From Ruegeria sp. TM1040 (GTDB taxonomy: Bacteria; Pseudomonadota; Alphaproteobacteria; Rhodobacterales; Rhodobacteraceae): 64,000 bases of DNA. The position numbers were made by a program, and so were the translations under genes. Below the pieces are notes generated by a model. That model did no database searches. It was given only the letters and a program-made list of their open reading frames with translations, and was not told the origin of the DNA. Shown here piece by piece: positions 17,752 to 26,664 of the stretch. The stretch spans positions 2,937,501 to 3,001,500 of the forward strand of contig NC_008044.1 in NCBI RefSeq assembly GCF_000014065.1, in the 5' to 3' direction. Position 1 is the stretch's first letter; each line of letters opens with the position of its first letter.

Positions 17752-19787
17752 TTTATTTTGTCCTTTCTGCGCATCAATGCATCTGCTGCGACGGCATCGC
17801 TAGGCGTGCAAATCAGCGGATTGATCTCGATTTCCTCAAGGCCCTCGGCCTCGGCGATCACATAGGCTTCGACCGCTCGGATCGCCCGCATGATCGCTGC
17901 GCGATCCGCAGGCGGTGCGCCTCGGTAGCCTTTCAGGAGTGGAGCGATGCGCAAGCTGTCAAGCGCAGTACTCAGCGCCGAATCCGAGGCCGGCAACAAC
18001 ACAGACGTGCTGTCCTGCATGACCTCCGTCAGTGTGCCACCTGCCGCCAGTGTCAGCACAAAACCATGTGCGGGATCTTTGGTCACCCCGACAAGCAGCT
18101 CCGCAACCGCACCGGTGATCATCTCTTCGACGAGGAACCGATCCGTGGGCATAGCAACGGCGGCATCGCTCACCTCTTGCCCACTTCGAAGGTTCAGGCG
18201 CACGGCGCCCTCTTCTGTCTTGTGGGCGATCCCCTCGCCCTTGAGCGCAACCGGGTAGCCGATGTCTGCCGCCACCGCTCGCGCTGCAACCACGCTGCGG
18301 GCAGGTTTGGAGCGCGGCACACGCAGGCCAAACCGTGCCAGCCACGCTTTGGCCTCGCCCTCCGGCACCAGATCAGGATTGCTATGGCTCTTGGTGGGCA
18401 ACAACAGCGGGTGTGTGAGCTCCGGCAACGGGTGCCCTGCCGCCTCTGTCGCGGTGATCGCCTCAGATAGCCCCATGAACGGCACCACGTCGGCGGCGAT
18501 GAGTTGCTCCATCACCGTTTCCGGCAGGAGCTCCGGCAAGGTTGCCACGAGCGCAATGGGCTGACCCGTTTGTTGCCGCACCGCGATTGCAGCCTCGATG
18601 ACGCAGTCCCAGTCCGAGGCATCGCATCGGTCATCGCGGGGGAAGTCCACCACAATCATGGTCAGGCCCAGCTGCGGATCGACCATGGCGGCAAAAGCGC
18701 GCGTCATCGCGTCCACATCGCGCCAGATGTAAGTGTGGTAGTCCAGTGGATTGGCAAGCGCGACCATTGGTCCAAGAGCGGCGCGCAGATCCGTACGCTG
18801 GCGTTCATTCAACGGAGGAAAAGAGACGCCGCGCCCATGCGCCGTATCTGCCGCAAGGCTCGCTTCACCGCCGGAACAACTGATTGTTGCGATCCGCGTG
18901 GAGGGCAAGCGCCCAACCATGTGCATCAGCTTCAGCGTCTCCAGAAAGGATGGCAGATCATACAGCCGTGGAATACCCAGACGCCCCAGCAAGGCGCTGG
19001 CACCGGCGTCCCCCCCCGCGAGTGAGGCCGTGTGCGACACCGTTGCCGCCCGAGCCTGCGCAGATCGACCCACCTTGAGCGCGATGATCTGTTTGCCGAG
19101 TTGGCGGGCTTTTACTGCGAGCGATTCAAAAGCGCGCAGATCGCCAAATCCCTCGATATGAAGCCCCAGCGCCGTCACCCGATCGTCTTCGAGGAGCGCC
19201 TCTCCAATTGCGGCGATCCCAGTCTGAGCCTGATTGCCACAGGTCACGACATACGCGAGCGGCAGCGCCCGTTTCTGCATCGTGAGGTTGAGCGCAATGT
19301 TGGAGCTCTGGGTGATGATCGCCACCCCTTTTTCCACGCGCTGACCACCATGTTGATCCGGCCAGAGCAGCGCCCCGTCGAGATAATTGATAAACCCATA
19401 GCAATTGGGGCCAAGGATCGGCATCGATCCTGCAGCCTCCAGCAGGTTCTGCTGCAGGTTTGCACCTTCGCTGTCCTCGGCCTCGGCTTCGAGAAATCCG
19501 GATGCAAAGCAAACCGCGCCCCCGGCGCCACGCTCTGCCAGCGCCCGCACCACATCAATGGTCGCAAGGCGGTTGATCCCGACAAAGCTTGCATCCGGCG
19601 CCGAAGGCAGAGCGGCAACATCGGCATACGCCGTGAGCCCGGCCACCTCTTCGGCCTTTGGATGCACGGGCCAGATCTCCCCCTCAAACCCCATTCTGCG
19701 GCATTGTTCGATTACGGCAAGACACCACGCACCTCCGCCGACAACGGCGATGGTTTTGGGTCTAAATAGCCTGTTTAGAGACTGCAT
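17748..19787 (-). CDS. ADP-forming acyl-CoA synthetase (fused alpha and beta domains)
   Basis: A 679-residue fusion resembling NDP-forming acyl-CoA synthetases. It has an N-terminal CoA-binding Rossmann domain (RLFRPKTIAVVGGGAWC), a succinyl-CoA-ligase-like domain with the SSNIALNL/ITQSS region and the phosphohistidine motif VSHTASLAG (around residue 250), and a C-terminal ATP-grasp domain (PRSKPARSVVAARAVAADIGYPVALKGEG onward). The size is close to PatZ/ACD proteins without the acetyltransferase domain. It would activate a carboxylic acid with ATP, yielding ADP and the CoA ester for the acyl-CoA dehydrogenase and enoyl-CoA hydratase in this operon. Confidence 0.85.
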   Translation of the reverse strand: MQSLNRLFRPKTIAVVGGGAWCLAVIEQCRRMGFEGEIWPVHPKAEEVAGLTAYADVAALPSAPDASFVGINRLATIDVVRALAERGAGGAVCFASGFLEAEAEDSEGANLQQNLLEAAGSMPILGPNCYGFINYLDGALLWPDQHGGQRVEKGVAIITQSSNIALNLTMQKRALPLAYVVTCGNQAQTGIAAIGEALLEDDRVTALGLHIEGFGDLRAFESLAVKARQLGKQIIALKVGRSAQARAATVSHTASLAGGDAGASALLGRLGIPRLYDLPSFLETLKLMHMVGRLPSTRIATISCSGGEASLAADTAHGRGVSFPPLNERQRTDLRAALGPMVALANPLDYHTYIWRDVDAMTRAFAAMVDPQLGLTMIVVDFPRDDRCDASDWDCVIEAAIAVRQQTGQPIALVATLPELLPETVMEQLIAADVVPFMGLSEAITATEAAGHPLPELTHPLLLPTKSHSNPDLVPEGEAKAWLARFGLRVPRSKPARSVVAARAVAADIGYPVALKGEGIAHKTEEGAVRLNLRSGQEVSDAAVAMPTDRFLVEEMITGAVAELLVGVTKDPAHGFVLTLAAGGTLTEVMQDSTSVLLPASDSALSTALDSLRIAPLLKGYRGAPPADRAAIMRAIRAVEAYVIAEAEGLEEIEINPLICTPSDAVAADALMRRKDKIK

Positions 19788-19793
19788 ATAGAT

Positions 19794-20108
19794 CTATTCG
19801 CTTGAACTGTTGCGGTCCAGATGCCCGAGGCTCTGTTCCGGATTGATAAGGTCACGCACACGGGTTTTGAGCTCTTTGACATCTGGAAAACCGCCATCGC
19901 GCTTGCGCTCCCAGATCAGTTGGTCTTCCACGGAGATCTCAAAGGTGCCCCCGATTTCGCCGGGGACCAAGGTCACACCAGCAAGCTGTTCTTGAAAGGT
20001 CGAGAGCAATTCCTGGCTCATCCATGCCGCACGCAACAACCAGTTGCACCCGATACAATATGTGATGGTGATATGCGGTTTTGTTGTGGGTTCAGCCGTG
20101 GTCGACAC
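19794..20108 (-). CDS. Rdx/SelW-type thioredoxin-like protein
   Basis: A 104-residue small protein of the SelT/SelW/SelH (Rdx) family. It has TYCIGCNW, the CxxC redox motif where some relatives carry selenocysteine (here both are cysteine), followed by the typical SWLLRAA-like helix and the GGTFEISVEDQLIWERKRDGGFPDVKELK pattern. A GTG start at 20108 is supported by GGAGG six bases upstream. It lies between an acyl-CoA synthetase and an acyl-CoA dehydrogenase, only six bases after one and two bases before the other, so it is part of the operon. Its biochemical role here is unknown. Confidence 0.85.
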   Translation of the reverse strand: MSTTAEPTTKPHITITYCIGCNWLLRAAWMSQELLSTFQEQLAGVTLVPGEIGGTFEISVEDQLIWERKRDGGFPDVKELKTRVRDLINPEQSLGHLDRNSSSE

Positions 20109-20110
20109 GA

Positions 20111-21274
20111 TCAGCCTCCGTGTGGTCTCAGCATCTCGCGGCTGATGATGTGCCGCTGGATTTCACTGGTCCCTTCCCAGATACGTTCAACGCGCGCGTC
20201 GCGCCAGATCCGTTCCAGCGGGAGTTCATCCATCAGCCCCATGCCGCCGTGGATCTGGATGGCCTCATCCGCAACCATAGCGAGCATTTCGGTCGCTTTC
20301 AGCTTGGCCATGGACATGTCGGCCTCGGTGACGCTGCCCTGATCGAACTTCCAGCCCGCCTCCCAGGTCAAGAGATTGGCGGCTTTCAACTCCATCGCCA
20401 TGTCGGCGAGCTTGAACGACACGCCCTGGAATTTGCTGATGGGCTGACCAAACTGTTTGCGCTGCGCGGCGTATTCCACCGCATGTTGCAGCGCTCGATC
20501 CGCACGCCCCAGACAGGTGGCCGCAACCTGCAGACGGGTGGCACCAAGCCAGGTGTTTGCCACCTCGAACCCCTGGTCGACCTCGCCAAGGATCGCCGAC
20601 GACGGCAAACGGCAGTCATCGAACTCCAGCACCTGATTGGTGTATCCCCGATGCGACACATTGCGATAGCCGTCGCGCACTGCAAAACCGGGAGTTCCTT
20701 TGTCCACAAAGAACGCCGTGATCTTTTTCTTCTTGCCGCGCGGAGTGTCCTCCTCGCCGGTCGCCATAAACACGATGGCAAAGTCGGCAATATCCGCGTG
20801 AGAGATAAAATGCTTGGTCCCGTTCAAGACCCAGTCGTCGCCTTCCTTGCGCGCCGATGCTGTCATGCCACGCAGATCGGAGCCAGCGCCCGGCTCGGTC
20901 ATTGCAAGACAGTCCCATTTTTCGCCGCGAATACAGGGGAACAGATATTTTTCTTTCTGCTCGTCCGTGCCCGCAAGAAGGATATTCGAAGGACGTGCCA
21001 CGGCCGTCCAGTGAAGCGCATAGTTCGCGCGCCCCAGCTCTTTTTCGTACATCAACCACGACAGGGTATCGAGCCCTGCCCCACCGACCTCCTCGGGCAT
21101 GTTTGCCGCATAGAGACCAGCCTCGATGGCCTTTGACTGGAGCTCTTTAATCAGATCCATATCCAGATGGCCGCTGCGCTCGACCTCGAGTTCATGCGGA
21201 TACAGCTCGTTTTCGACGAAGGCCCGTGTGGTTTCGACGATCATCGCCTGTTCTTCAGTCATCCCAAAATGCAC
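20111..21274 (-). CDS. Acyl-CoA dehydrogenase (CaiA-like)
   Basis: A 387-residue FAD enzyme of the acyl-CoA dehydrogenase family. Visible are the signature CLAMTEPGAGSDLRGM (flavin/substrate-binding region around residues 120-135), the RGYTNQVLEFDDCRLP mid-domain block, and the C-terminal QIHGGMGLMDELPLERIWRDARVERIWEGTSEIQRHII, where the glutamate in WEGTSEI is the usual catalytic base position. A GTG start at 21274 with AAGGAG seven bases upstream gives a family-like N-terminus; the frame extends to 21310. It clusters with CaiD-like and acyl-CoA ligase genes, suggesting a crotonobetainyl/gamma-butyrobetainyl-type substrate, but this is not proved. Confidence 0.87.
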   Translation of the reverse strand: MHFGMTEEQAMIVETTRAFVENELYPHELEVERSGHLDMDLIKELQSKAIEAGLYAANMPEEVGGAGLDTLSWLMYEKELGRANYALHWTAVARPSNILLAGTDEQKEKYLFPCIRGEKWDCLAMTEPGAGSDLRGMTASARKEGDDWVLNGTKHFISHADIADFAIVFMATGEEDTPRGKKKKITAFFVDKGTPGFAVRDGYRNVSHRGYTNQVLEFDDCRLPSSAILGEVDQGFEVANTWLGATRLQVAATCLGRADRALQHAVEYAAQRKQFGQPISKFQGVSFKLADMAMELKAANLLTWEAGWKFDQGSVTEADMSMAKLKATEMLAMVADEAIQIHGGMGLMDELPLERIWRDARVERIWEGTSEIQRHIISREMLRPHGG

Positions 21275-21358
21275 GAGCTCTCTCCTTGTTGGCGTATCTG
21301 CTTGCTCCACACCCTATCCTTGGCGTAGCGTCCAGATCGTGCAGATAAGGCGAATTTC

Positions 21359-22306
21359 ATGCAGAAATGGACAAATGATCTTGCCACAGCGAGCCAGGTG
21401 GACATTCTCCTCTTTGATGACTTTTCCGGTCATTGCCTCGCAAATACCGTGGAGCCGATGCGTGCCGCCAATACGCTAGCAGGGCGCGAACTCTACCGGT
21501 GGCGATTTCTATCACTGAACAGCAGCCGTGTCGTTTCATCCTCCGGCATGGAGGTGACGGCCCATGCGCAACTGGCAGACTGCCGCGGGGACATGCTGGC
21601 CGTGATGCCAAGCTACAACTTTCTGCGCCATGATACGCCAGAAACCCGGCGCGCCCTCCGTGCTGCGGCCATGCGCTATCGCGAGTTGGCGGGGCTGGAT
21701 ACCGGTCCCTGGCTTCTGGCCGCAGCGGGCTTGCTGGATGGGCGACGGGCAACCATTCATTGGGACGAGTTGGAGCGGTTGGCGGAGGCCTACCCCGACA
21801 TTGACGTCCAGCGCAGCCGCTACGTGCTTGATGGGAATAGGATCACCTGTACCGGCGCGCTCGCGGCGTTTGATCTGATGCTGGAGCGGATCGGCATCGC
21901 TCATGGTCAAGCGCTGCGGCTGGAGGTTGCGGCCCTGTTTATGTCCACCGAAGGCAGCGGCCCCACACCGGAATCGATGCTGGCACGCACAAAGGTCGTG
22001 GCCCGTGCCGTCGGGGTGATGCAAGCGCATGTCGAGGAGCCGCTCTCGATCCCGGAGATCGCTCGGCAAATCGGCCGTTCGCGCAAGGATCTTGAGGCAC
22101 GCATGAAATCCGATCTGGGCGCCACTCCTGCAAAAGTCTATCGACGGCTGCGCCTCATTCAGGCTCGAAAGCTCATATTAGAGACTGATATTGGCATCTC
22201 AGAGGTTGCGACCCGCACCGGATATGAAAATCCGAGCGCGCTGACACGGGCTTTTCGAGTTGAATTCGGAACAACACCCCGCGCCCTGCGCGCCCCGACC
22301 TCGTGA
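21359..22306 (+). CDS. GlxA/CdhR-family AraC-type transcriptional regulator
   Basis: A 315-residue protein with an N-terminal DJ-1/PfpI-like domain (ASQVDILLFDDFSGHCLANTVEPMRAAN, residues about 10-40) and a C-terminal AraC/XylS DNA-binding domain with two helix-turn-helix units (PLSIPEIARQIGRSRKDLEARMKSDLGATPAKVYRRLRL, and GISEVATRTGYENPSALTRAFRVEFGTTP). This architecture is that of CdhR and GlxA-family regulators, several of which control quaternary-amine and carnitine metabolism. It is divergent from the acyl-CoA dehydrogenase operon, the likely target. Sequence alone does not reveal the inducer. Confidence 0.87.
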   Translation: MQKWTNDLATASQVDILLFDDFSGHCLANTVEPMRAANTLAGRELYRWRFLSLNSSRVVSSSGMEVTAHAQLADCRGDMLAVMPSYNFLRHDTPETRRALRAAAMRYRELAGLDTGPWLLAAAGLLDGRRATIHWDELERLAEAYPDIDVQRSRYVLDGNRITCTGALAAFDLMLERIGIAHGQALRLEVAALFMSTEGSGPTPESMLARTKVVARAVGVMQAHVEEPLSIPEIARQIGRSRKDLEARMKSDLGATPAKVYRRLRLIQARKLILETDIGISEVATRTGYENPSALTRAFRVEFGTTPRALRAPTS

Positions 22307-22351
22307 CGTCAGCCACCGGTCTTTCTTACCCTAGGTATCAACCACGCGCCC

Positions 22352-22735
22352 TTAGGCCATTAAAACCGAGGCCTCCTGCGATTTGCCGTCCAAAAGCTCG
22401 AGCACCGCAGCTGCAGGTCGGCACAGCTTCACCCCATTTCGGCAGGCAACGATCGGTCGATTAACCAACTCCGGATGGGCGACCATCTTCTCAAGGATCA
22501 GATCCGCGCTCACATCATCGTCCAGGAGGCCGAGCGCCTCGGCAGGAGAGCGGGTGCGCCGCAGCGCCGTATGCGGGGTCAGCCCAGCGGCAGCAAAAAG
22601 CCCCAAAAGCTGCGCGCGTGTCCAACCTGTGCTCAGATACTCCACAATAGTTGGCGCGTACCCTGCGTCGCGGATCATCCGCAAAACGTCCCGTGATTTG
22701 CTGCAATCGGGATTGTGGTAAATGACGATATCCAA
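22352..22735 (-). CDS. arsC: Arsenate reductase (glutaredoxin-type, ArsC)
   Basis: A protein of about 127 residues in the ArsC family that uses glutaredoxin to reduce arsenate, or a relative such as YffB. The N-terminus has IYHNPDCSKSRDVL with the catalytic Cys and following Ser/Arg, and the C-terminal part has VNRPIVACRNGVKLCRPAAAVLELL, matching the family's RPIV and lcRPpe blocks. The likely start is TTG at 22735 because GGAG is seven bases upstream; an ATG at 22759 would give eight more residues. The long frame extending to 23401 is only the reverse of the adenine deaminase gene. No arsenite pump gene is adjacent. Confidence 0.83.
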   Translation of the reverse strand: MDIVIYHNPDCSKSRDVLRMIRDAGYAPTIVEYLSTGWTRAQLLGLFAAAGLTPHTALRRTRSPAEALGLLDDDVSADLILEKMVAHPELVNRPIVACRNGVKLCRPAAAVLELLDGKSQEASVLMA

Positions 22736-22822
22736 GGGCGTGCTCCGGCATGAGGTCATGAGGCTGTTATGAACTCGGATTACGGGTCTTGCACCCATCT
22801 GCGCAATCAATAACAGTAGGCC

Positions 22823-24628
22823 ATGACACATAAGACCTTCCCAAGCTGGCCCGACGTCGCCCCCCAACTGATCGAAACTGCTGCCGGACGCAGCCCCGCC
22901 GATACCGTGATCCGTAACGGTAAATGGGTGAACGTGCACACGCGCGAGGTTCTTGAGGGACATGACATCGCGATCAAGGCAGGCAGGATCGCCTATGTCG
23001 GACCGGATGCCTCCTATTGCACGGGGCCAGAGACCGAGGTGATCGACGCTGAGGGGCGCTACATGATGCCTGGGCTCTGCGATGGACATATGCACATCGA
23101 ATCCGGGATGCTGACCCCCGCAGAATTCGCCCGCGCCGTTATCCCGCATGGCACAACGACCATGTTCACTGACCCGCATGAGATCGCAAATGTCCTGGGA
23201 CTTGAGGGCGTGCGCTTGATGCATGACGAGGCGCTGTTGCAGCCGGTCAATATCTACACGCAGATGCCGTCCTGCGCCCCCTCTGCGCCGGGGCTGGAGA
23301 CCACCGGCTATGAGATCTCCGCCGAGGATGTCGCTGAGGCCATGACCTGGCCGGGGATCATCGGCCTCGGTGAAATGATGAATTTTCCGGGTGTCGCTCA
23401 TGGTGATCCAAAGATGCTAGCGGAAATCGCCGCAACCCAGCGCTCCGGCAAAACTGTAGGCGGCCACTATGCCTCGCCAGATCTTGGACCGGATTTTGCA
23501 GCCTATGTGGCAGGCGGCCCCGCAGATGACCACGAAGGCACCTGTGAGGCGGACGCCATCACACGGATGCGACAGGGCATGCGGGCAATGGTGCGCCTCG
23601 GATCCGCCTGGTATGACGTCGAGGCCCAGATCACAGCGATCACCGAGAAGGGCCTTGATCCGCGCAATTTCATCCTTTGCACCGATGACTGCCACTCCGG
23701 AACGTTGGTCAATGAGGGTCATATGAACCGCGCAGTGCGTCACGCAATCGACTGCGGCTGCGATCCGCTGATCGCGATCCAGATGGCGACGATCAACACC
23801 GCAACACACTTTGGGCTCGAGCGCGAAATTGGCTCCATCACCCCCGGTCGACGGGCCGATATCATCCTGACATCTGACCTGAAAACGCTGCCCATCGAAG
23901 TGGTGATCGCGCGTGGGCAGATTGTGGCTGAATCAGGCTCTATTAAGGTGGAATGCCCCCATCTTGATTGGCCAGAAAGCGCTCGCGGTACGGTGCACCT
24001 GGGCCACACGCTCGCTGCGACGGACTTTGAACTGGCAGCACCAGAAGGGGCAAATGCCGTCACCGCAAATGTGATTGGCGTGGTGGAGAACCAAGCCCCG
24101 ACCAAAGCGCTCAAAGCGGAGCTGCCGGTGCGCGATGGTCTGGTTGAGGGTGAAGGCGATGTCTGCCAGATCGCCCTGGTTGAGCGTCACCGGGCCACAG
24201 GCGGCGTGACCAACGCCTTCGTGTCGGGTTTCGGCTACGAAGGGAAAATGGCGATGGCCTCGACCGTGGCGCATGACAGCCATCACATGATTGTGGTCGG
24301 CACTGACCGCACCCAAATGGCCCTTGCCGCCAACCGTCTGGCCGAGGTCGGCGGTGGCATCACGATTTTCCGGGATGGCGCAGAGCTGGCGTTGGTGGAG
24401 CTGCCTATTGCCGGTCTGATGTCTGACAGCCCTGCCTCAGAGGTCGCCGCCAATGCACAGAAACTCGTGGAGGCCATGCAGGCCTGCGGCTGCACTCTGA
24501 ACAATGCCTATATGCAACACTCTCTCTTGGCACTTGTGGTGATCCCGGAACTGCGGATCAGCGATCTTGGCCTTGTAGACGTGCGTAGTTTCAAGAAAAT
24601 TCCAGTAATCGAGCCGTTCAATGAATGA
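22823..24628 (+). CDS. ade: Adenine deaminase
   Basis: A 601-residue amidohydrolase that deaminates adenine to hypoxanthine. It shows the metal-binding DGHMHIESGM motif (about residues 90-100), the FTDPHEIANV block, a second-metal region with GHYASPDLGPD and the CTDDCHSGTLVNEGHMNRAVRHAI stretch, and the C-terminal GIT-like GGITIFRDGAELALVELPIAGLMSD segment typical of the enzyme. Length is near the family's usual 550-600. Its last eight bases overlap the start of the AMP nucleosidase gene, so the two are likely co-translated and together turn AMP into hypoxanthine. Confidence 0.95.
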   Translation: MTHKTFPSWPDVAPQLIETAAGRSPADTVIRNGKWVNVHTREVLEGHDIAIKAGRIAYVGPDASYCTGPETEVIDAEGRYMMPGLCDGHMHIESGMLTPAEFARAVIPHGTTTMFTDPHEIANVLGLEGVRLMHDEALLQPVNIYTQMPSCAPSAPGLETTGYEISAEDVAEAMTWPGIIGLGEMMNFPGVAHGDPKMLAEIAATQRSGKTVGGHYASPDLGPDFAAYVAGGPADDHEGTCEADAITRMRQGMRAMVRLGSAWYDVEAQITAITEKGLDPRNFILCTDDCHSGTLVNEGHMNRAVRHAIDCGCDPLIAIQMATINTATHFGLEREIGSITPGRRADIILTSDLKTLPIEVVIARGQIVAESGSIKVECPHLDWPESARGTVHLGHTLAATDFELAAPEGANAVTANVIGVVENQAPTKALKAELPVRDGLVEGEGDVCQIALVERHRATGGVTNAFVSGFGYEGKMAMASTVAHDSHHMIVVGTDRTQMALAANRLAEVGGGITIFRDGAELALVELPIAGLMSDSPASEVAANAQKLVEAMQACGCTLNNAYMQHSLLALVVIPELRISDLGLVDVRSFKKIPVIEPFNE

Positions 24629-26087
24629 TGTAAAAACACCCGACCTGCCCGCTGCCGAAAGCTTTACCGACGCCAAAGCGGCCGTAGCGCGCCTGATTGA
24701 GCTCTACGATAGCGCAACCAATTTTCTCTGTGACGAGTTTATTGCCGCGATGAGCGCCGGAGCTGCGCCGAGCAGCCGCATGCGAGCCTACTATCCCGAA
24801 GTGCGCTTCACCACCACGACCTACGCGCAGGTGGACAGTCGCCTGAGCTTTGGTCATGTGGCCGATCCCGGCATCTATTCCACCACCGTCACACGGCCCG
24901 ATCTGTTTCGTCATTACCTGGAGCAGCAAATCGGGTTGCTGATCAAGAACCACGACCAGCCGGTGACAGTGGGGGTATCGCAAACGCCGATGCCAGTGCA
25001 TTTTGCCGTCGCCTCGCGCCCGGGACTGACAGTACCGCAGGAGGGCGCCGCGCGCTTCACCCTGCGCGATGTCTTTGATGTGCCGGATCTCGCCACAACA
25101 AACGACGACATCGTAAATGGCACCTATGTGCCCGAAAACGGTGTCGGTCCGCTGTCGCTCTTTACCGCCCAGCGCGTCGACTACTCTCTGGCGCGTCTGT
25201 CACACTATACCGCGACCGACCCGGAGCATTTCCAGAACCATGTGTTGTTCACCAACTACCAGTTCTACGTGACAGAGTTCGAAGCCTATGCGCGCGAACA
25301 ACTGGCCGATCCAGACAGCGGCTACACCAGTTTTGTCTCCACCGGAAACGTCGAGATCACCAAAGCGGATGGAGAGCTGCCAGCATCGCTCAAAATGCCG
25401 CAGATGCCGACTTACCACCTGAAACGCCCCGACGGAAACGGCATCACACTGGTCAACATTGGCGTTGGCCCGTCAAACGCGAAAACCGCAACCGATCACA
25501 TTGCGGTCCTGCGCCCACACGCCTGGCTGATGGTGGGCCATTGTGCGGGTCTGAGGAACTCTCAGGCATTGGGAGATTTTGTGCTTGCTCATGCCTATCT
25601 GCGCGAGGATCACGTTCTGGATGACGACCTGCCGGTCTGGGTACCGATCCCGGCATTGGCAGAAATTCAGGTCGCGCTCGAGGAAGCCGTGGCAGAGGAA
25701 ACCGGACTCGAAGGCTATGATCTCAAGCGGATCATGCGGACTGGCACCGTTGCAAGCCACGACAACCGCAACTGGGAACTGCGCGACCAGTCTGGTCCCG
25801 TGCAACGTCTGAGCCAATCCCGTGCGATTGCTCTTGATATGGAGAGCGCCACCATCGCCGCCAATGGCTATCGGTTCCGGGTTCCCTACGGCACGCTCCT
25901 GTGCATTTCCGACAAGCCCCTGCACGGTGAATTGAAGCTGCCCGGCATGGCGTCCGATTTCTATCGCACGCAGGTGTCGCGGCATCTGCTGATCGGGATC
26001 AAGGCAATGGAGCGACTGAGAACAATGCCGCTCGAGCGTCTCCACAGCCGGAAACTGCGCTCTTTTGACGAAACGGCCTTCCTGTAA
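24621..26087 (+). CDS. amn: AMP nucleosidase
   Basis: A 488-residue enzyme that cleaves AMP into adenine and ribose 5-phosphate, with the length usual for Amn. Visible are the N-terminal regulatory domain, the central GNVEITKADGELP region, and the C-terminal phosphorylase-like domain with VGPSNAKTATDHIAVLRPHAWLMVGHCAGLR, DMESATIAANGYRFRVPYGTLLCISDKPLHGELKLPG. Adenine released here is the substrate of the overlapping upstream adenine deaminase, which makes the two genes a clear purine-salvage unit. The overlap is eight bases. Confidence 0.95.
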   Translation: MNDVKTPDLPAAESFTDAKAAVARLIELYDSATNFLCDEFIAAMSAGAAPSSRMRAYYPEVRFTTTTYAQVDSRLSFGHVADPGIYSTTVTRPDLFRHYLEQQIGLLIKNHDQPVTVGVSQTPMPVHFAVASRPGLTVPQEGAARFTLRDVFDVPDLATTNDDIVNGTYVPENGVGPLSLFTAQRVDYSLARLSHYTATDPEHFQNHVLFTNYQFYVTEFEAYAREQLADPDSGYTSFVSTGNVEITKADGELPASLKMPQMPTYHLKRPDGNGITLVNIGVGPSNAKTATDHIAVLRPHAWLMVGHCAGLRNSQALGDFVLAHAYLREDHVLDDDLPVWVPIPALAEIQVALEEAVAEETGLEGYDLKRIMRTGTVASHDNRNWELRDQSGPVQRLSQSRAIALDMESATIAANGYRFRVPYGTLLCISDKPLHGELKLPGMASDFYRTQVSRHLLIGIKAMERLRTMPLERLHSRKLRSFDETAFL

Positions 26088-26230
26088 AGGCGAAAATATG
26101 CTGTTTTCCACGGAAAATTGCTTGTTTGGCGCTTGATCTTGTGCGCTACGCGTTGTGTTGTCCCACTACATAACGCTAATGTTACGCGATGAGGCCCCAA
26201 CACGTCGGGCAGTTTCAAGGAGAGCTAAGA

Positions 26231-26524
26231 ATGTCCAAACCGATGACCAAAACTCAGCTTGTGGCAGCACTGGCTGAGGAAATGGACAGCGACAAGAAAA
26301 CCGCTGGTGCCGCTCTGGATGCCGTTTGCAACCTGATCACCCGCGAAGTGTCTGGCGGCGGTGCCGTGACTCTGCCGGGTGTTGGCAAGATCTACTGCCG
26401 TGAGCGTCCCGAGCGCGAAGTCCGCAACCCGGCAACCGGCGAGAAGTTCATGAAAGAAGCAGACAAGGTCGTGAAAATGACCATCGCCAAAGCGCTCAAG
26501 GACAGCGTCAACGGCGAAGGCTGA
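26231..26524 (+). CDS. DNA-binding protein HU (or IHF-like)
   Basis: A 97-residue HU/IHF-family architectural DNA-binding protein. The start at 26231 is chosen because AGGAGA lies seven bases upstream; an upstream frame extension to 26189 lacks support. The N-terminal helices (MTKTQLVAALAEEMDSDKKTAGAALDAVCNLI) and the VTLPGVGKIYCRERPEREVRNPATGEKF beta-arm are characteristic, though the usual GFG/GRNP block appears as RNPATG. The gene is followed by an intrinsic terminator. It is transcribed separately from the purine-salvage genes. Confidence 0.92.
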   Translation: MSKPMTKTQLVAALAEEMDSDKKTAGAALDAVCNLITREVSGGGAVTLPGVGKIYCRERPEREVRNPATGEKFMKEADKVVKMTIAKALKDSVNGEG

Positions 26525-26553
26525 TCCACATCTGGATCAAGGCCAATGGCTTC

Positions 26554-26585
26554 GGGGCTGCCCTTTTGGGCGGCCCTTTTCTTTT
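26554..26585 (+). terminator. Intrinsic terminator after the HU gene
   Basis: GGGCTGCCC and GGGCGGCCC arms (one G-T pair) enclose a TTTT loop and are followed by TTTTCTTTT. A further small inverted repeat TGATCC...GGATCA starts in the HU stop codon region. Confidence 0.8.
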
Positions 26586-26664
26586 GTACCAATCTCTTCG
26601 CGCTGCCTTTCCAGCCTCGCGGCAACTGGCTAACGTCCCGCCTTATCAATAGGGGACAAGTGAT

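Noticed and set aside
22760-23401. Upstream extension of the arsC frame
   Set aside because: It is the reverse strand of adenine deaminase; the family-like N-terminus begins at the TTG or ATG near 22735-22759.
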